A DNA stretch of 12,730 nucleotides from an uncultured Phycisphaerales bacterium (GCA_946886375.1 CAMPIL010000063.1:1-12730); one strand, 5' to 3'; counted from the first letter of the stretch, positions 1-8,162 are shown. Translations and numbers: made by a program. Notes: generated by a model not told the origin, from the sequence alone.

Positions 1-154
1 CGTGCATGGCGCGGGCACGGTGCTGTCCAGCCGCACAGTTGACGTTCACGTCACCGCCCTTCGCCGGAAACTTGGCGAGATCGGCGGTATGATTCAGACC
101 GTGCGGGGCGTGGGATACCGGCTGAGCGAGATGGCGCTTGTTCCCGAGGAGTAA
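1..154 (+). CDS. phoB: PhoB/OmpR-family response regulator, C-terminal fragment
   Basis: Only the last 50 codons are present; the gene begins before the window. The frame from position 2 reads into TAA at 152-154 and gives the end of an OmpR/PhoB winged-helix domain: the recognition-helix pattern SSRTVDVHVTALRRKLGE is followed by the wing IQTVRGVGYRL. This domain binds DNA direct repeats such as Pho boxes and contacts RNA polymerase. The short acidic tail after the wing is ordinary. The gene is followed 46 bp later by a PhoR-type kinase and lies next to pst genes, so the phosphate regulator PhoB is the natural reading. The receiver domain is outside the window, so the assignment rests on the winged helix plus context. 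Confidence 0.9.
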   Translation, partial: VHGAGTVLSSRTVDVHVTALRRKLGEIGGMIQTVRGVGYRLSEMALVPEE

Positions 155-200
155 TCGCCAGTTGATTGCAGCATGCCTTCGTGTCCACGCCGCGTAACGA

Positions 201-1484
201 ATGCAGCATTCAAACTCGCGAACATTCCTGTGGCGATTTGGAGCCGGCCTGATCCTCGCGCAGATTGCGGCGGGTGCGATCGCGTGGGCTCTGAGCGGTC
301 ATGTCATCGCCGTGATCGTGAGCGCCGCGTGCGTGATCATGACTGCGGCGCTGTTGCGGCACACCGGGCGGGAACATGATCGCGCCAGCGCCGCCGCCGG
401 CCGAACCATCACCCAACAGGATGAAAGAATCCAACTCCTGGAAGCCCGCCAAGGCGAGCAGCGCATCATTCACGAATCGATGAGCACCGCGATGATCGCG
501 CTCGACGTGCAGGAGCGTGTGCTGAGCGTCAACCGGGCGGCCGAGCGGTTGCTGGGCATTCGCGAAGACGCCGCCAAGGGGCGTCTGCTGCGGGATTCTG
601 TGCAGGAACCGGAGTTGAACCGGTTCGTATCGCAGGCTCGAAGCGGAGCCCGCCCGACGACTTCGGAATTCGCCTTGGTCGGCCAAGGCGCGCCGACGGT
701 GCACGCGGTGGGTGAGCCGCTGCGGAGCAGCGATGACAAGCCGGCCGGGCTTTTGATTCTATTGAACGACGTCACCCGTCTGCGCCGGCTCGAAGCCTTG
801 CGCAGCGATTTCGCAGCCAATGTTTCGCACGAACTGCGCACGCCGATCACCAACATCAAGGGTTATGTCGAAACCCTCATCGAAGTCGGCGTGGGCAACG
901 CGGAGCAGACATCGAAATTTCTGAACATCATCCACCGCAATACCGAGCGGCTCGCGTTCATCATCGAGGACCTGCTCGCACTGGCGCGACTGGAGCAACC
1001 CGATGTGCGGACCACGCTGCAGAAGGAAGTGACGCCTCTCAAGCACATCATCGCGGCGGTGCTCTCCCAGTTCGAACCGGCTCGCTCGCAGAAGGAGATC
1101 ACCATTCGCGTTGCAGCAAACGCCGAATTGAACGCAGAGATGAACGCCCAGCTCGTCGAGCAGGCTCTTGGCAACCTGCTGTCCAATGCGATCAAGTACA
1201 GCCCAGCGAAGACGACGATCATGGTGCGCGCGGGATTGAATGCGGCGGGAGAAATCGAGATCGCTGTGGCTGATCATGGGCCGGGCATAGCGCGGGAGCA
1301 TTTGCCTCGATTGTTCGAGCGGTTCTATCGCGTGGATCGAGCGCGCAGCCGGGAGATGGGTGGCACCGGCCTGGGCCTGGCGATTGTCAAACACATTGCG
1401 CTGGTCCATAACGGCCGCGTTGAGGTGCAAAGCGAAGTCGGCCGGGGCAGCGAGTTCCGGCTCGTGCTGCCGGCCAAGGCGTGA
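201..1484 (+). CDS. phoR: PhoR-type phosphate sensor histidine kinase
   Basis: A 427-residue membrane sensor kinase that would phosphorylate the PhoB-like regulator upstream. The N-terminus has two hydrophobic segments (about residues 12-30 and 34-52) with almost no periplasmic loop, as in PhoR proteins that sense through the Pst/PhoU complex rather than by an external domain. A coiled linker (about 68-90) leads to a PAS domain (about 92-190). The HisKA dimerisation helix carries the phospho-acceptor His210 in SHELRTP. The ATPase domain has the N-box (N325, N329), the G1 box DHGPG (358-362), an F-box LFERFYRVD and the G2 box GTGLGL (388-393). All catalytic residues are intact. The ATG at 201 has no clear Shine-Dalgarno sequence. 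It was chosen because it places the first membrane segment near the N-terminus. The gene converges on phoU, 81 bp away. Confidence 0.93.
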   Translation: MQHSNSRTFLWRFGAGLILAQIAAGAIAWALSGHVIAVIVSAACVIMTAALLRHTGREHDRASAAAGRTITQQDERIQLLEARQGEQRIIHESMSTAMIALDVQERVLSVNRAAERLLGIREDAAKGRLLRDSVQEPELNRFVSQARSGARPTTSEFALVGQGAPTVHAVGEPLRSSDDKPAGLLILLNDVTRLRRLEALRSDFAANVSHELRTPITNIKGYVETLIEVGVGNAEQTSKFLNIIHRNTERLAFIIEDLLALARLEQPDVRTTLQKEVTPLKHIIAAVLSQFEPARSQKEITIRVAANAELNAEMNAQLVEQALGNLLSNAIKYSPAKTTIMVRAGLNAAGEIEIAVADHGPGIAREHLPRLFERFYRVDRARSREMGGTGLGLAIVKHIALVHNGRVEVQSEVGRGSEFRLVLPAKA

Positions 1485-1565
1485 GGACAATTCACCATCG
1501 CTCAGGTGATGTTCAATCGCCACGCCATCCATATCGCTTCTTCGGCGGGCCCGAGCGGCGTACGT

Positions 1566-2222
1566 TCACGCTTTGCGGTGCCGCACGACGGAGCCTTCCA
1601 CGATGAAGATCACGTCCTCTGCGATGTTCGTGCTGAGATCTGCGATTCGCTCCAGCGCGCGGCTGATGGAAAGCACATCGATCACCGCGTGAGTGGACTC
1701 GACGTGACGCGGGATCTCGCTGTGGGCCCAGTTGAACAGTTCCTTCTGAAGCGCATCAACCCGGTCATCAGACATGCGAACATGCCGGCACAGATCGGCG
1801 TCCTCGTTCGCCAAGGCAGTCAGGGCATCGGAGAGCATCTTCCGCGCTTCATGCGCCATCTCGATCAACGCCGCGGGCATGGACAGCGGCTGGCAATCGG
1901 TGAGATCAATGATGCGCTTCGCGATGGTCTTGGCCTTGTCGCCAATGCGCTCGAGGTTGCTGTTGATCCGCAGCACAGCCATGACGAATCGCAGGTCGCC
2001 CGCGACCGGATGCGTCAACGCGAAGATGCGCAGGCATTCGTTCTCGATGTCGAGTTCAAGGTCGTTGATCTCGCTGTCGCCAGCCTGCACGAGGCGGGCC
2101 GTGACGATGTCCTTCTGCTCCAATGAAGCGATCACGCGCTGGACCTGACGTTCCACGCTCGATGACATGGTCAGGATCATTCGGCGGACTTCAATGAGTT
2201 CGTGAATCAGGTCGATAGGCAT
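1566..2222 (-). CDS. phoU: Phosphate transport regulator PhoU
   Basis: A 218-residue all-helical protein, the usual PhoU length. It has the two PhoU repeats, each with the metal-binding ExxxD motif: E91-D95 in NLERIGDKA and E191-D195 in ALERIADLSTN, followed by AEDVIFIVEG. In the family PhoU binds metal clusters at these motifs, links the PstSCAB transporter to PhoR, and shuts off Pho signalling when phosphate is plentiful. It is the last gene of the leftward pst operon, 49 bp after pstB, and no separate promoter is evident in that gap. The start ATG at 2222 fits the family N-terminus. No truncation or unusual residue is seen. Confidence 0.96.
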   Translation of the reverse strand: MPIDLIHELIEVRRMILTMSSSVERQVQRVIASLEQKDIVTARLVQAGDSEINDLELDIENECLRIFALTHPVAGDLRFVMAVLRINSNLERIGDKAKTIAKRIIDLTDCQPLSMPAALIEMAHEARKMLSDALTALANEDADLCRHVRMSDDRVDALQKELFNWAHSEIPRHVESTHAVIDVLSISRALERIADLSTNIAEDVIFIVEGSVVRHRKA

Positions 2223-2271
2223 TTGCGTGTGCTAGGCTTGAGGGGTGTCGGTGCAGAAAGATTTTGATGAA

Positions 2272-3159
2272 TCAACCGAAACGGCCGGTGACGTAATCTT
2301 CGGTTTGGCGATTCTTGGGATTCGTGAAGATTGCATCGGTCTTGCCAGATTCAATGAGCTTGCCTTCGTAGAAGAACGCTGTGATGTCCGAAACGCGGGC
2401 GGCCTGCTGCATGTTGTGCGTGACGATGACAATAGTGTACTGCTGTCGCAGTTCGCGGATGAGATCTTCCACCCGTGCCGTTGATTTAGGGTCGAGTGCT
2501 GAGCATGGTTCATCCATCAGCAACACCTCCGGGCCGACAGCAATGGCGCGGGCGATGCATAGCCGCTGCTGCTGGCCGCCGGACAATCCTAACGCGGAAT
2601 GGCGCAGACGGTCTTTCACCTCGTCCCACAACGCCGCGGCGCGCAGCGCTCGCTCCACCAATTCATCCGTTTCGTGCCGACGGAGCTTGTAGTGCAGACG
2701 CGGACCGAACGCCACGTTGTCGTAAATCGTTTTTGGAAAGGGATTGGGTTTCTGAAAGACCATCCCGACGCGCCTGCGGAGATCAACCACATCGGCGTGC
2801 TTGGCGAGCAGGTCCAGTCCATGCAGGTCAAGCGTGCCCGATGCTCGCGCGATTGGAATCAGGTCGTTCATCCGGTTCACCCATCGAAGAAACGTGCTCT
2901 TCCCGCAGCCGCTGGGGCCGATGAGCGAGGTCACGCGGCAGTGGGGGATCTGCAATTCGATGTCGTGCAAGGCCTGAAACGATCCGTACCAGGCGCAAAA
3001 CTGCCCCACTGAAAGCGCGGTCTGAGGCGTTTCCTCACTGGGGCGCTGGTGCGATGAACGTGGCACTTGCGTTGTGATGACAATCTCCTTTTCGGGGAGC
3101 GTGGAATTGGCCGGTGACGTTCGCGCGGCGGCGGATTGGGCGGATTGAGGGACAATCAT
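2272..3159 (-). CDS. pstB: Phosphate ABC transporter ATP-binding protein PstB
   Basis: The cytosolic ATPase of the high-affinity phosphate importer, 295 residues. Walker A is GPSGCGKST (81-89), the Q-loop glutamine is Q136 in VFQKPNPFP (the PstB-typical form), the ABC signature is LSGGQ (192-196), Walker B is VLLMDEP (212-218) and the switch histidine is H248 in VTHNM. The core aligns from about residue 48. The first 45 or so residues are a low-complexity, Ser/Thr/Pro/Gln-rich extension, longer than in typical PstB of about 255 residues. The ATG at 3159 is supported because it overlaps the pstA stop as ATGA (3159-3156), which suggests translational coupling. It would couple ATP hydrolysis to the PstC/PstA channel. 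Confidence 0.96.
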   Translation of the reverse strand: MIVPQSAQSAAARTSPANSTLPEKEIVITTQVPRSSHQRPSEETPQTALSVGQFCAWYGSFQALHDIELQIPHCRVTSLIGPSGCGKSTFLRWVNRMNDLIPIARASGTLDLHGLDLLAKHADVVDLRRRVGMVFQKPNPFPKTIYDNVAFGPRLHYKLRRHETDELVERALRAAALWDEVKDRLRHSALGLSGGQQQRLCIARAIAVGPEVLLMDEPCSALDPKSTARVEDLIRELRQQYTIVIVTHNMQQAARVSDITAFFYEGKLIESGKTDAIFTNPKNRQTEDYVTGRFG

Positions 3160-4118
3160 TGAAGCGGTTTCTGAAATCGTTGGCGGATGAACACGGCGAC
3201 GGCATTGAATGTCAGCAGCGCGGCCAGCAGTACGAGAATGCCCGTGGCGGCCACGGCGTGAAAGTCATCCTGAGGCCGGCCGGCCCAGTCATAAATCTGC
3301 AGCGGCATCACGGTGAATTCATCCATGAGATGACTTGGCGTAAAGGTGATGTACACGATGCCAGCGATCACGAGCATGGGCGCGGCCTCGCCAATCGCCC
3401 GACTCATCGCGAGAATAGCCCCGGTCATGATGCCCGGGATTGCCGCGGGAAGCGTCATGCGCGAAACCATCTGCCATTTCGTTGCGCCGGTGGCCAACGC
3501 GCCTTCGCGCAGCGAATCCGGCACTGCGCGCAGCGCTTCCTGCGCCGCGATGATGATCACGGGCAGCACAACCAGCATCAACGTCAAGCCGCCCGCCAGC
3601 ACGCCGCGACCGAATGGAAGTTGCACGTAATACCAGTCGTCTTTCGTGCCGATCGCAAAGGAAGGATCGTTTGGATTGCCCAGCAGTCCGAAGAACTGGA
3701 CGAACACTGTCAATCCCAGAATGCCGTACACAATCGATGGCACGCCGGCGAGATTTGTGATGTTCAATTGCACAAACCCGTGCAGTTTCCGCATCAACGA
3801 ACGCTTGGGCTTGTACTCTTCCAGAAAGATTGCGGTGCCGACACCCAGCGGCAAGGCAACCAGCGCGCACACCGAGCACACCCACACGGACCCCCACAGC
3901 GCCGGGCCGATTCCTGCTTTCGCCGCTCTTCGCGATGGCGCGTTGTTGAGGAAACTCCAATCCAGATGGCTCACGCCCAACTTGAAAATCGAGCCCAGCA
4001 GCGCGATCAACGCGATGACGGACAGGGCTGCGACCGCAATGCAGACCAGGACAAAAATCTTGTCCTTCAGCACGCGGGTCGTGCCCGACCGTCGTTGATA
4101 CTGGACCGGTGTGTTCAT
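3156..4118 (-). CDS. pstA: Phosphate ABC transporter permease PstA
   Basis: A 320-residue inner-membrane permease that forms the phosphate channel with PstC. Six hydrophobic segments can be seen (about 20-43, 73-100, 122-145, 172-192, 225-257, 288-312). The cytoplasmic EAA loop that contacts PstB spans about 205-225 ([20 protein letters not shown]), followed by [20 protein letters not shown], characteristic of PstA/PstC. The same frame stays open upstream to 4982, but that extension is antisense-like, Arg/His-rich and out of frame with the real pstC. The start is therefore placed at the ATG at 4118, which overlaps the pstC TGA as ATGA (4118-4115). Its own stop overlaps the pstB start in the same way, so pstC, pstA and pstB look translationally coupled for matched amounts. 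Confidence 0.95.
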   Translation of the reverse strand: MNTPVQYQRRSGTTRVLKDKIFVLVCIAVAALSVIALIALLGSIFKLGVSHLDWSFLNNAPSRRAAKAGIGPALWGSVWVCSVCALVALPLGVGTAIFLEEYKPKRSLMRKLHGFVQLNITNLAGVPSIVYGILGLTVFVQFFGLLGNPNDPSFAIGTKDDWYYVQLPFGRGVLAGGLTLMLVVLPVIIIAAQEALRAVPDSLREGALATGATKWQMVSRMTLPAAIPGIMTGAILAMSRAIGEAAPMLVIAGIVYITFTPSHLMDEFTVMPLQIYDWAGRPQDDFHAVAATGILVLLAALLTFNAVAVFIRQRFQKPLQ

Positions 4119-5068
4119 TCGTACGCCTCCCGGAACCGAACGCGCACCCGATACCCAATCACCGTGATGATGAAGGTCATCAAGAACAACGCCGCGGCCA
4201 CCGCGTAACTGGAAAGGTACTCCGGCCCGAAATTCGATGCATCGCCCAGGAAGATCTGCACCATGTACGCCGTCATCGTCTGTGTGGGCTGGCGCGGGTC
4301 GGCGGTCATGTGCGCCAGGCCGCCTGCGGCAAGCGCCACGATCATCGTTTCGCCGACGGCCCGGGCGATGGCCAGCAGGAACGACGCGACGATGCCGGAC
4401 ATCGCCGCGGGAACCACCACCTTCAGCGAAACATCGAACTTTGTCGCACCCACCGCGTGCGCGCCTTCTCGCAGGCTTCGCGGCACAGCCTGGAGCGCAT
4501 CCTCGGCAAGTGAACAGACGATCGGCAGGCACATGATTCCGACCGCAATTCCCGCGCTGAACGCGTTGTACACCTCGAATCCGCTGTGCAGTTTTTGCAG
4601 CGCGGGCGTGAACACAACCAGCGCAAAGAATCCGTACACGACGGTGGGAATGCCCGCGAGAATCTCCAGCACCGGCTTCAACACGGCGCGAAGACTTCGT
4701 GGAGCGTACTCGCTGAGATAAATCGCCGTGATCAACCCGCACGGCAACGCAAACAGCATGGCCACGCCGGTCACGAGCAGCGTGCCGCAGACCAAGGGCC
4801 AGATTCCGAAGTGTTTTTCCGCCCCCAGCAGCGGACTCCACGTCGTGCCGGTGAGGAATTCCACAATGCTGACTTCTGGACTTTCGAAGAACTTCCACGT
4901 TTCGCGCGCGAGCACGATGATGATTGCAGCGGTCGTGAGCATCGTCAGCCCGCCGCAGGTCACCAGCGACGTGCGCACGCAACGCTCCCAGGCATCGCGC
5001 CGGCGCGTGGACCTCAACCGGATCGTGCCTGAAATCACCGGCGAGTTCTGAACCGAGAGCGTCGTCAT
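4115..5068 (-). CDS. pstC: Phosphate ABC transporter permease PstC
   Basis: The partner permease of PstA, 317 residues from the ATG at 5068. Hydrophobic segments lie at about 35-55, 91-118, 135-156, 172-190, 224-250 and 288-306. The EAA loop that docks PstB is at about 201-225 (EGAHAVGATKFDVSLKVVVP). LEILAGIPTVVYGFFAL (134-150) is the PstC-type segment. A GTG at 5137 would add 23 residues, but its coding region would contain the strong intercistronic hairpin at 5105-5134, and the added residues resemble no PstC N-terminus. I therefore prefer 5068, although its Shine-Dalgarno sequence is weak. The gene sits 97 bp after pstS and overlaps pstA by ATGA. Confidence 0.93.
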   Translation of the reverse strand: MTTLSVQNSPVISGTIRLRSTRRRDAWERCVRTSLVTCGGLTMLTTAAIIIVLARETWKFFESPEVSIVEFLTGTTWSPLLGAEKHFGIWPLVCGTLLVTGVAMLFALPCGLITAIYLSEYAPRSLRAVLKPVLEILAGIPTVVYGFFALVVFTPALQKLHSGFEVYNAFSAGIAVGIMCLPIVCSLAEDALQAVPRSLREGAHAVGATKFDVSLKVVVPAAMSGIVASFLLAIARAVGETMIVALAAGGLAHMTADPRQPTQTMTAYMVQIFLGDASNFGPEYLSSYAVAAALFLMTFIITVIGYRVRVRFREAYE

Positions 5069-5104
5069 GAACAGTTCACTTCGCTTCAGTGCGATTAACG
5101 GAAA

Positions 5105-5134
5105 TCGGAGCGGGGCGTTTCCGCGCCGCTCCGA
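5105..5134 (-). promoter_or_regulatory. Intercistronic hairpin between pstS and pstC
   Basis: Arms 5105-5117 and 5122-5134 pair over 13 positions with a single G-G mismatch (5114/5125) around a four-base loop. On the transcribed (-) strand the loop is GAAA, a GNRA-type tetraloop. No U-run follows (the RNA continues GAUUUCCG), so it is not a classical intrinsic terminator. By analogy with other periplasmic binding-protein operons, a stable hairpin here could protect the pstS mRNA 3' end and give more PstS than PstCAB. That role is inferred. Confidence 0.7.
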
Positions 5135-5165
5135 CACACCAACAGTGAGTTGGATGGATTCTGAA

Positions 5166-6155
5166 TCAGTTGTACACCTTCGCCAGCGGGCCTGAGACCT
5201 TCTGGCCGTTGTCGTTGGTGAACTGCGTGCCCGTGCGAGCCTTTTCGAAATTCGCCTTGGCCTTGTCGATCACGGCCTGCGGCAACTTCACGTATCCGAC
5301 TTCCTCAGCCAGTTTCCCAACGTTGACGAGATAATATTCAACGAACGTCTTCACCTCCGGCCGCGCTGCCGAAGTCTTGTTCACGTAGATGAACAGCGGG
5401 CGACCGAATGGCGCGTACGTGCCGTCTTCGATGGTCTGGTGCGTCGGCGTGATTGCGCCGCTGCCTGAATCAATTGGCACCACTTTCAGACGTTTCTGGT
5501 TCTCAACGAAGTAAGCAAAGCCGAAGAACCCGATCGCATTCTCGTCGCCTTCCACTCCGCGCACGAGCACGTTGTCGTCTTCGGAAACCGACATGTCGCC
5601 GCGAATCTTGCCGTCCTTTCCGACGACTTCTTCCTTGAAATAGTCGAACGTGCCCGAATCAGTGCCTGGCGAGAAAATCTTGATCGGCTTGGCGGGCCAC
5701 TCCGGCCGCACATCGCTCCAATTCATCGCGGCGCGATCCGCGCTGAAGATCGTTCGCAGGTCTTCTATCGTCAGGTATTCAACCCAAGTGTTCTTCTTGT
5801 TCACGACAATCGACAAGCCGTCGAACGCCACCGGCAGTTCGATGAACTCGACGTTCGTCTTCTTGCACGCTTCCATTTCTTCCTTCTTAATCGGGCGCGA
5901 AGCGTCGGAAATGTCCAGGTCGTTCGCCGCGAATCGCTTGAATCCGCCGCCGGTACCCGAGATTCCGACCGTCACGCGAACGTTCGGGGCGGTTTCGCGG
6001 AATTCTTCTGCCACGGCGGTCGTGATGGGGGCCACGGTCGAGGAACCGTCGATCTTGATGGAGCCCTTCAACTGCGCTGTCTGTGCGGTCAGCGCGGCTG
6101 CGCTGATCGCGGCGACGGCCACAATCGCGGCTGCCGCTGTGTTGGTCTTGAGCAT
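5166..6155 (-). CDS. pstS: Phosphate ABC transporter substrate-binding protein PstS
   Basis: The extracytoplasmic phosphate-binding protein, 329 residues. A Sec-type signal peptide is clear: a Lys near the start, then a long Ala/Ile/Val core (about 6-22) and a likely cleavage site near LTAQTAQ. There is no lipobox cysteine, so it is probably soluble. Phosphate-contacting segments of the family are present: DGSSTVAP, GISGTGGG, SDASRPIK and the diagnostic GTDSGTFDYF. The frame is open to 6203, but the ATG at 6155 is chosen. It has a Shine-Dalgarno sequence GGAAAGGA at 6169-6162 with 6-nt spacing, and it puts the signal peptide at the very N-terminus. It is the first gene of the leftward pst operon, downstream of a Pho-box-like repeat. 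Confidence 0.96.
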   Translation of the reverse strand: MLKTNTAAAAIVAVAAISAAALTAQTAQLKGSIKIDGSSTVAPITTAVAEEFRETAPNVRVTVGISGTGGGFKRFAANDLDISDASRPIKKEEMEACKKTNVEFIELPVAFDGLSIVVNKKNTWVEYLTIEDLRTIFSADRAAMNWSDVRPEWPAKPIKIFSPGTDSGTFDYFKEEVVGKDGKIRGDMSVSEDDNVLVRGVEGDENAIGFFGFAYFVENQKRLKVVPIDSGSGAITPTHQTIEDGTYAPFGRPLFIYVNKTSAARPEVKTFVEYYLVNVGKLAEEVGYVKLPQAVIDKAKANFEKARTGTQFTNDNGQKVSGPLAKVYN

Positions 6156-6207
6156 GGAGCGTCCTTTCCGTTGATGTGAGGGAGACGTCGGAATCATCAC
6201 CATCGAC

Positions 6208-6225
6208 TGTTCAGATTGTGTTCAG
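6208..6225 (-). promoter_or_regulatory. Pho-box-like PhoB binding site upstream of pstS
   Basis: Two identical heptamers, CTGAACA on the (-) strand (6225-6219 and 6214-6208), are separated by the 4-bp spacer CAAT. This is exactly the 7+4+7, 11-bp-period design of a Pho box (E. coli half-site CTGTCAT). Identity extends to nine bases per copy. Reading toward pstS, GATGAT (6198-6193), a 4/6 match to a -10 element, begins 9 nt after the box, close to the geometry of PhoB-activated promoters that lack a -35. The ATG follows 52 bp from the box. The half-site differs from the enterobacterial consensus at the middle bases, so binding is inferred. Confidence 0.65.
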
Positions 6226-6286
6226 ATCGCGCTTGCGCCCTGCATGATTTGCGACAGAATTCGATCAATCCACCTCGACCGTGCGC

Positions 6287-6314
6287 TGGACCGGGCTGCA
6301 CAACTCTTTACAAT
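6287..6314 (+). promoter_or_regulatory. Possible sigma-70-type promoter for the DUF47-pit unit
   Basis: TACAAT (6309-6314) is a 5/6 match to a -10 element. The best -35 partner, TGGACC (6287-6292) with a 16-bp spacer, is only a 4/6 match. Transcription would begin near 6321, about 30 nt before the ATG at 6351, where no Shine-Dalgarno sequence is visible. This is the only reasonable promoter I found for the rightward unit. The Pho-box-like repeat lies about 60 bp further upstream and might also act on it. Confidence 0.35.
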
Positions 6315-6350
6315 CCCGCAGGCCGCTTCTCAAACCCGATAGCACGCTTC

Positions 6351-6986
6351 ATGTTCAACCTGCTTCCCCGCGACACCAAGTTCTTCGATCTTTTTGACAG
6401 TCTGTCTGACCACGTCGTCGCGGCGGCCGAGGCACTGCGCTCCATGGCCCACTCGTTCCCGCACGTGGACAAGCAGATTCAGCAGATTCGCGACCTGGAG
6501 CATGCTGCCGATTCGCTGGCCCACACCGCGCTGGATCGCTTGGACCGCACGTTCATCACGCCCTTTGACCGCGAGGACATCCACGCCCTCGTCGGAGAAC
6601 TCGATGATATCGTGGACAGCATCGATTTCCTCTCCAAGCGGTTCACGCTCTACCACTTTACTGAGATCGAAGACGACTTCAAGCGGCAGACTGATGTGCT
6701 GGTCCGCGCCGTCGCTGCGCTCAATTCCGCAGTGCACCGGCTGCGCACCAGCCGCAAACTCGCAGACTATCAACCCGATCTCAAGGCCATCGGCAAACTC
6801 GAAAAAGAGGGCGACGACAACAATCACGCCGCCGTCTCACGCCTGTTCACCACCGACAACGGCAGCCACCTCAATCCGATTGAGGTCATGAAGTGGAAGG
6901 AATTTTACGACCGCATCGAAACCGCCATCGATGGCTGCGAAGACGTGGGCAACACGATCGAGCGCATCGTGCTCAAAAACGGCTAG
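6351..6986 (+). CDS. DUF47/PhoU-like Pit accessory protein
   Basis: A 211-residue helical protein of the DUF47 family (distant PhoU relatives), which is commonly encoded next to PiT permeases and is thought to modulate them. The family start MFNLLPRDTKFFDLFD is recognisable. Acidic metal-site-like motifs follow: DLEHAAD (48-54), GELDDIVDSID (82-92) and, near the end, EKEGDD and DGCEDVGNTIE. The frame is open upstream to 6216, but that stretch is Pro/Cys-rich and unlike the family, so the ATG at 6351 is used. No Shine-Dalgarno sequence is apparent. The gene ends 53 bp before pit and is almost certainly co-transcribed with it. It diverges from pstS across a 195-bp region that holds the Pho-box-like repeat. 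Confidence 0.93.
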   Translation: MFNLLPRDTKFFDLFDSLSDHVVAAAEALRSMAHSFPHVDKQIQQIRDLEHAADSLAHTALDRLDRTFITPFDREDIHALVGELDDIVDSIDFLSKRFTLYHFTEIEDDFKRQTDVLVRAVAALNSAVHRLRTSRKLADYQPDLKAIGKLEKEGDDNNHAAVSRLFTTDNGSHLNPIEVMKWKEFYDRIETAIDGCEDVGNTIERIVLKNG

Positions 6987-7039
6987 GCGGGCTCTTCATA
7001 CTTTAACCTCAAGGCCCCAGTCTCCAGCTCGGGCTCAAG

Positions 7040-8083
7040 ATGCTCACCTTCATCCTCCTGGTTATCTGCGTCGCGCTGGTGTTTGATTTTCTCAACGGCT
7101 TTCATGATGCCGCCAATTCCATCGCCACCGTCGTGTCCACGCGCATTCTCACGCCCATGCAGGCGGTGGTGTGGGCCGCGGCGTTCAACTTTCTCGCTGC
7201 GTTTGTCTTCGGCACCCAGGTCGCAAAGACGATCGGCACGGGACTGGTCGATGTCAATCTCATCGACGTCTACGTCGTCTTCGGCGGACTGATGGGCGCG
7301 ATCATCTGGAACGTCATCACGTGGATGCTCGGCCTGCCAGTGAGTTCCTCGCACGCGCTGATTGGCGGCATCGCCGGCGCGGCGGTCGCGAAGGCCGGCT
7401 TCGGTGTGCTCATCGCCAAGGGATGGATTCTCGTGCTCGTCGGCATCGTGCTTTCGCCTGGACTTGGTTTTCTCTTCGGCGCGGGATTGATGATCGCTGT
7501 CGCGTGGCTCTTCCGCCCGTTCACGCCCCAGCGCGTTGACCGAATCTTCCGCCGCCTGCAACTGCTCTCTGCCGCGATCTACAGTCTCGGCCACGGGGCA
7601 AACGACGCGCAGAAAACCATGGGCATCATCGTGCTCGTCCTCACAGCCGCCGGCATGCAGGAATGGACGACCTGGGGGCAGGTCCATCTCCTCGGCCTCG
7701 ATCACGCCTACGGCATGCCCATCATCCTCGCCTGTCACTTCGCCATCGCGTTGGGAACGCTGTTCGGCGGATGGAGGATCGTCAAGACGATGGGCCAATC
7801 CATCACACGCCTCACGCCAGTTGGAGGCTTCTGCGCCGAAACCGCAGCCGCCACCGCAATCATTGGATTCACCAACCTCGGCGGCGTGCCGATCTCAACC
7901 ACGCACGCCATCACCGGGGCGATCCTTGGCGTGGGCACGACGCGCGGCGTGCGCTCGGTGCGGTGGATCTGGGGCCAGCGCATTGTCACCGCGTGGATTC
8001 TCACCATTCCCTGCGCCGCGCTCATGTCGGCGCTGTCGTATTTCCTGGTGCACTGGCTGGTCGAGCCATTCTTCGGGCTGTGA
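7040..8083 (+). CDS. pit: PiT-family inorganic phosphate permease
   Basis: A 347-residue membrane transporter that carries phosphate, usually as metal-phosphate, in symport with a cation. Both signature repeats of the PiT family are intact: GFHDAANSIATVVSTR (20-35) in the N-terminal half and GANDAQKTMGI (186-196) in the second half. The paired PVSSSHALIGG (100-110) and the later PISTTHAITGAILG repeats are also present. These duplicated motifs form the inverted-repeat transport core. About ten hydrophobic segments are visible. The length is that of compact bacterial and archaeal PiT proteins rather than E. coli PitA of about 500 residues. With the DUF47 gene just upstream it forms the common accessory-permease pair. 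The start lacks a visible Shine-Dalgarno sequence. Confidence 0.95.
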   Translation: MLTFILLVICVALVFDFLNGFHDAANSIATVVSTRILTPMQAVVWAAAFNFLAAFVFGTQVAKTIGTGLVDVNLIDVYVVFGGLMGAIIWNVITWMLGLPVSSSHALIGGIAGAAVAKAGFGVLIAKGWILVLVGIVLSPGLGFLFGAGLMIAVAWLFRPFTPQRVDRIFRRLQLLSAAIYSLGHGANDAQKTMGIIVLVLTAAGMQEWTTWGQVHLLGLDHAYGMPIILACHFAIALGTLFGGWRIVKTMGQSITRLTPVGGFCAETAAATAIIGFTNLGGVPISTTHAITGAILGVGTTRGVRSVRWIWGQRIVTAWILTIPCAALMSALSYFLVHWLVEPFFGL

Positions 8084-8162
8084 TGCCTCGGCCGCCGCAC
8101 TCCCGGGGCTTGCTTGCGCACTCTCAACGGCCCTCTTCAGTGCACATGACACAATGCGCTGG

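Noticed and set aside
1485..1565. Bidirectional terminator between phoR and phoU
   Set aside because: Only short, weak inverted repeats (CACC/GGTG, GGGCCC) and no T-runs were found in the 81-bp convergent gap.
3114..4208. Long + strand open frame (364 residues) opposite pstA/pstB
   Set aside because: Composition (His, Gln, Arg-rich) is typical of antisense shadows in GC-rich DNA, and the opposite strand carries unmistakable pst genes.
4119..4982. In-frame upstream extension of pstA that would give a 608-residue protein
   Set aside because: It lies over pstC on the same strand in another frame, is Arg/His/Gly-rich, and has no permease features. The ATGA overlap sets the pstA start at 4118.
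5068..5078. Palindrome TGAACAGTTCA at the pstC start codon as a second regulator site
   Set aside because: It is only 11 bp, a single copy, and lacks the 11-bp direct-repeat structure of the Pho-box-like site; chance is likely.
6983..7798. 271-residue (-) strand open frame opposite pit
   Set aside because: Acidic and His/Arg-rich shadow of the PiT gene, whose signature repeats are on the + strand.
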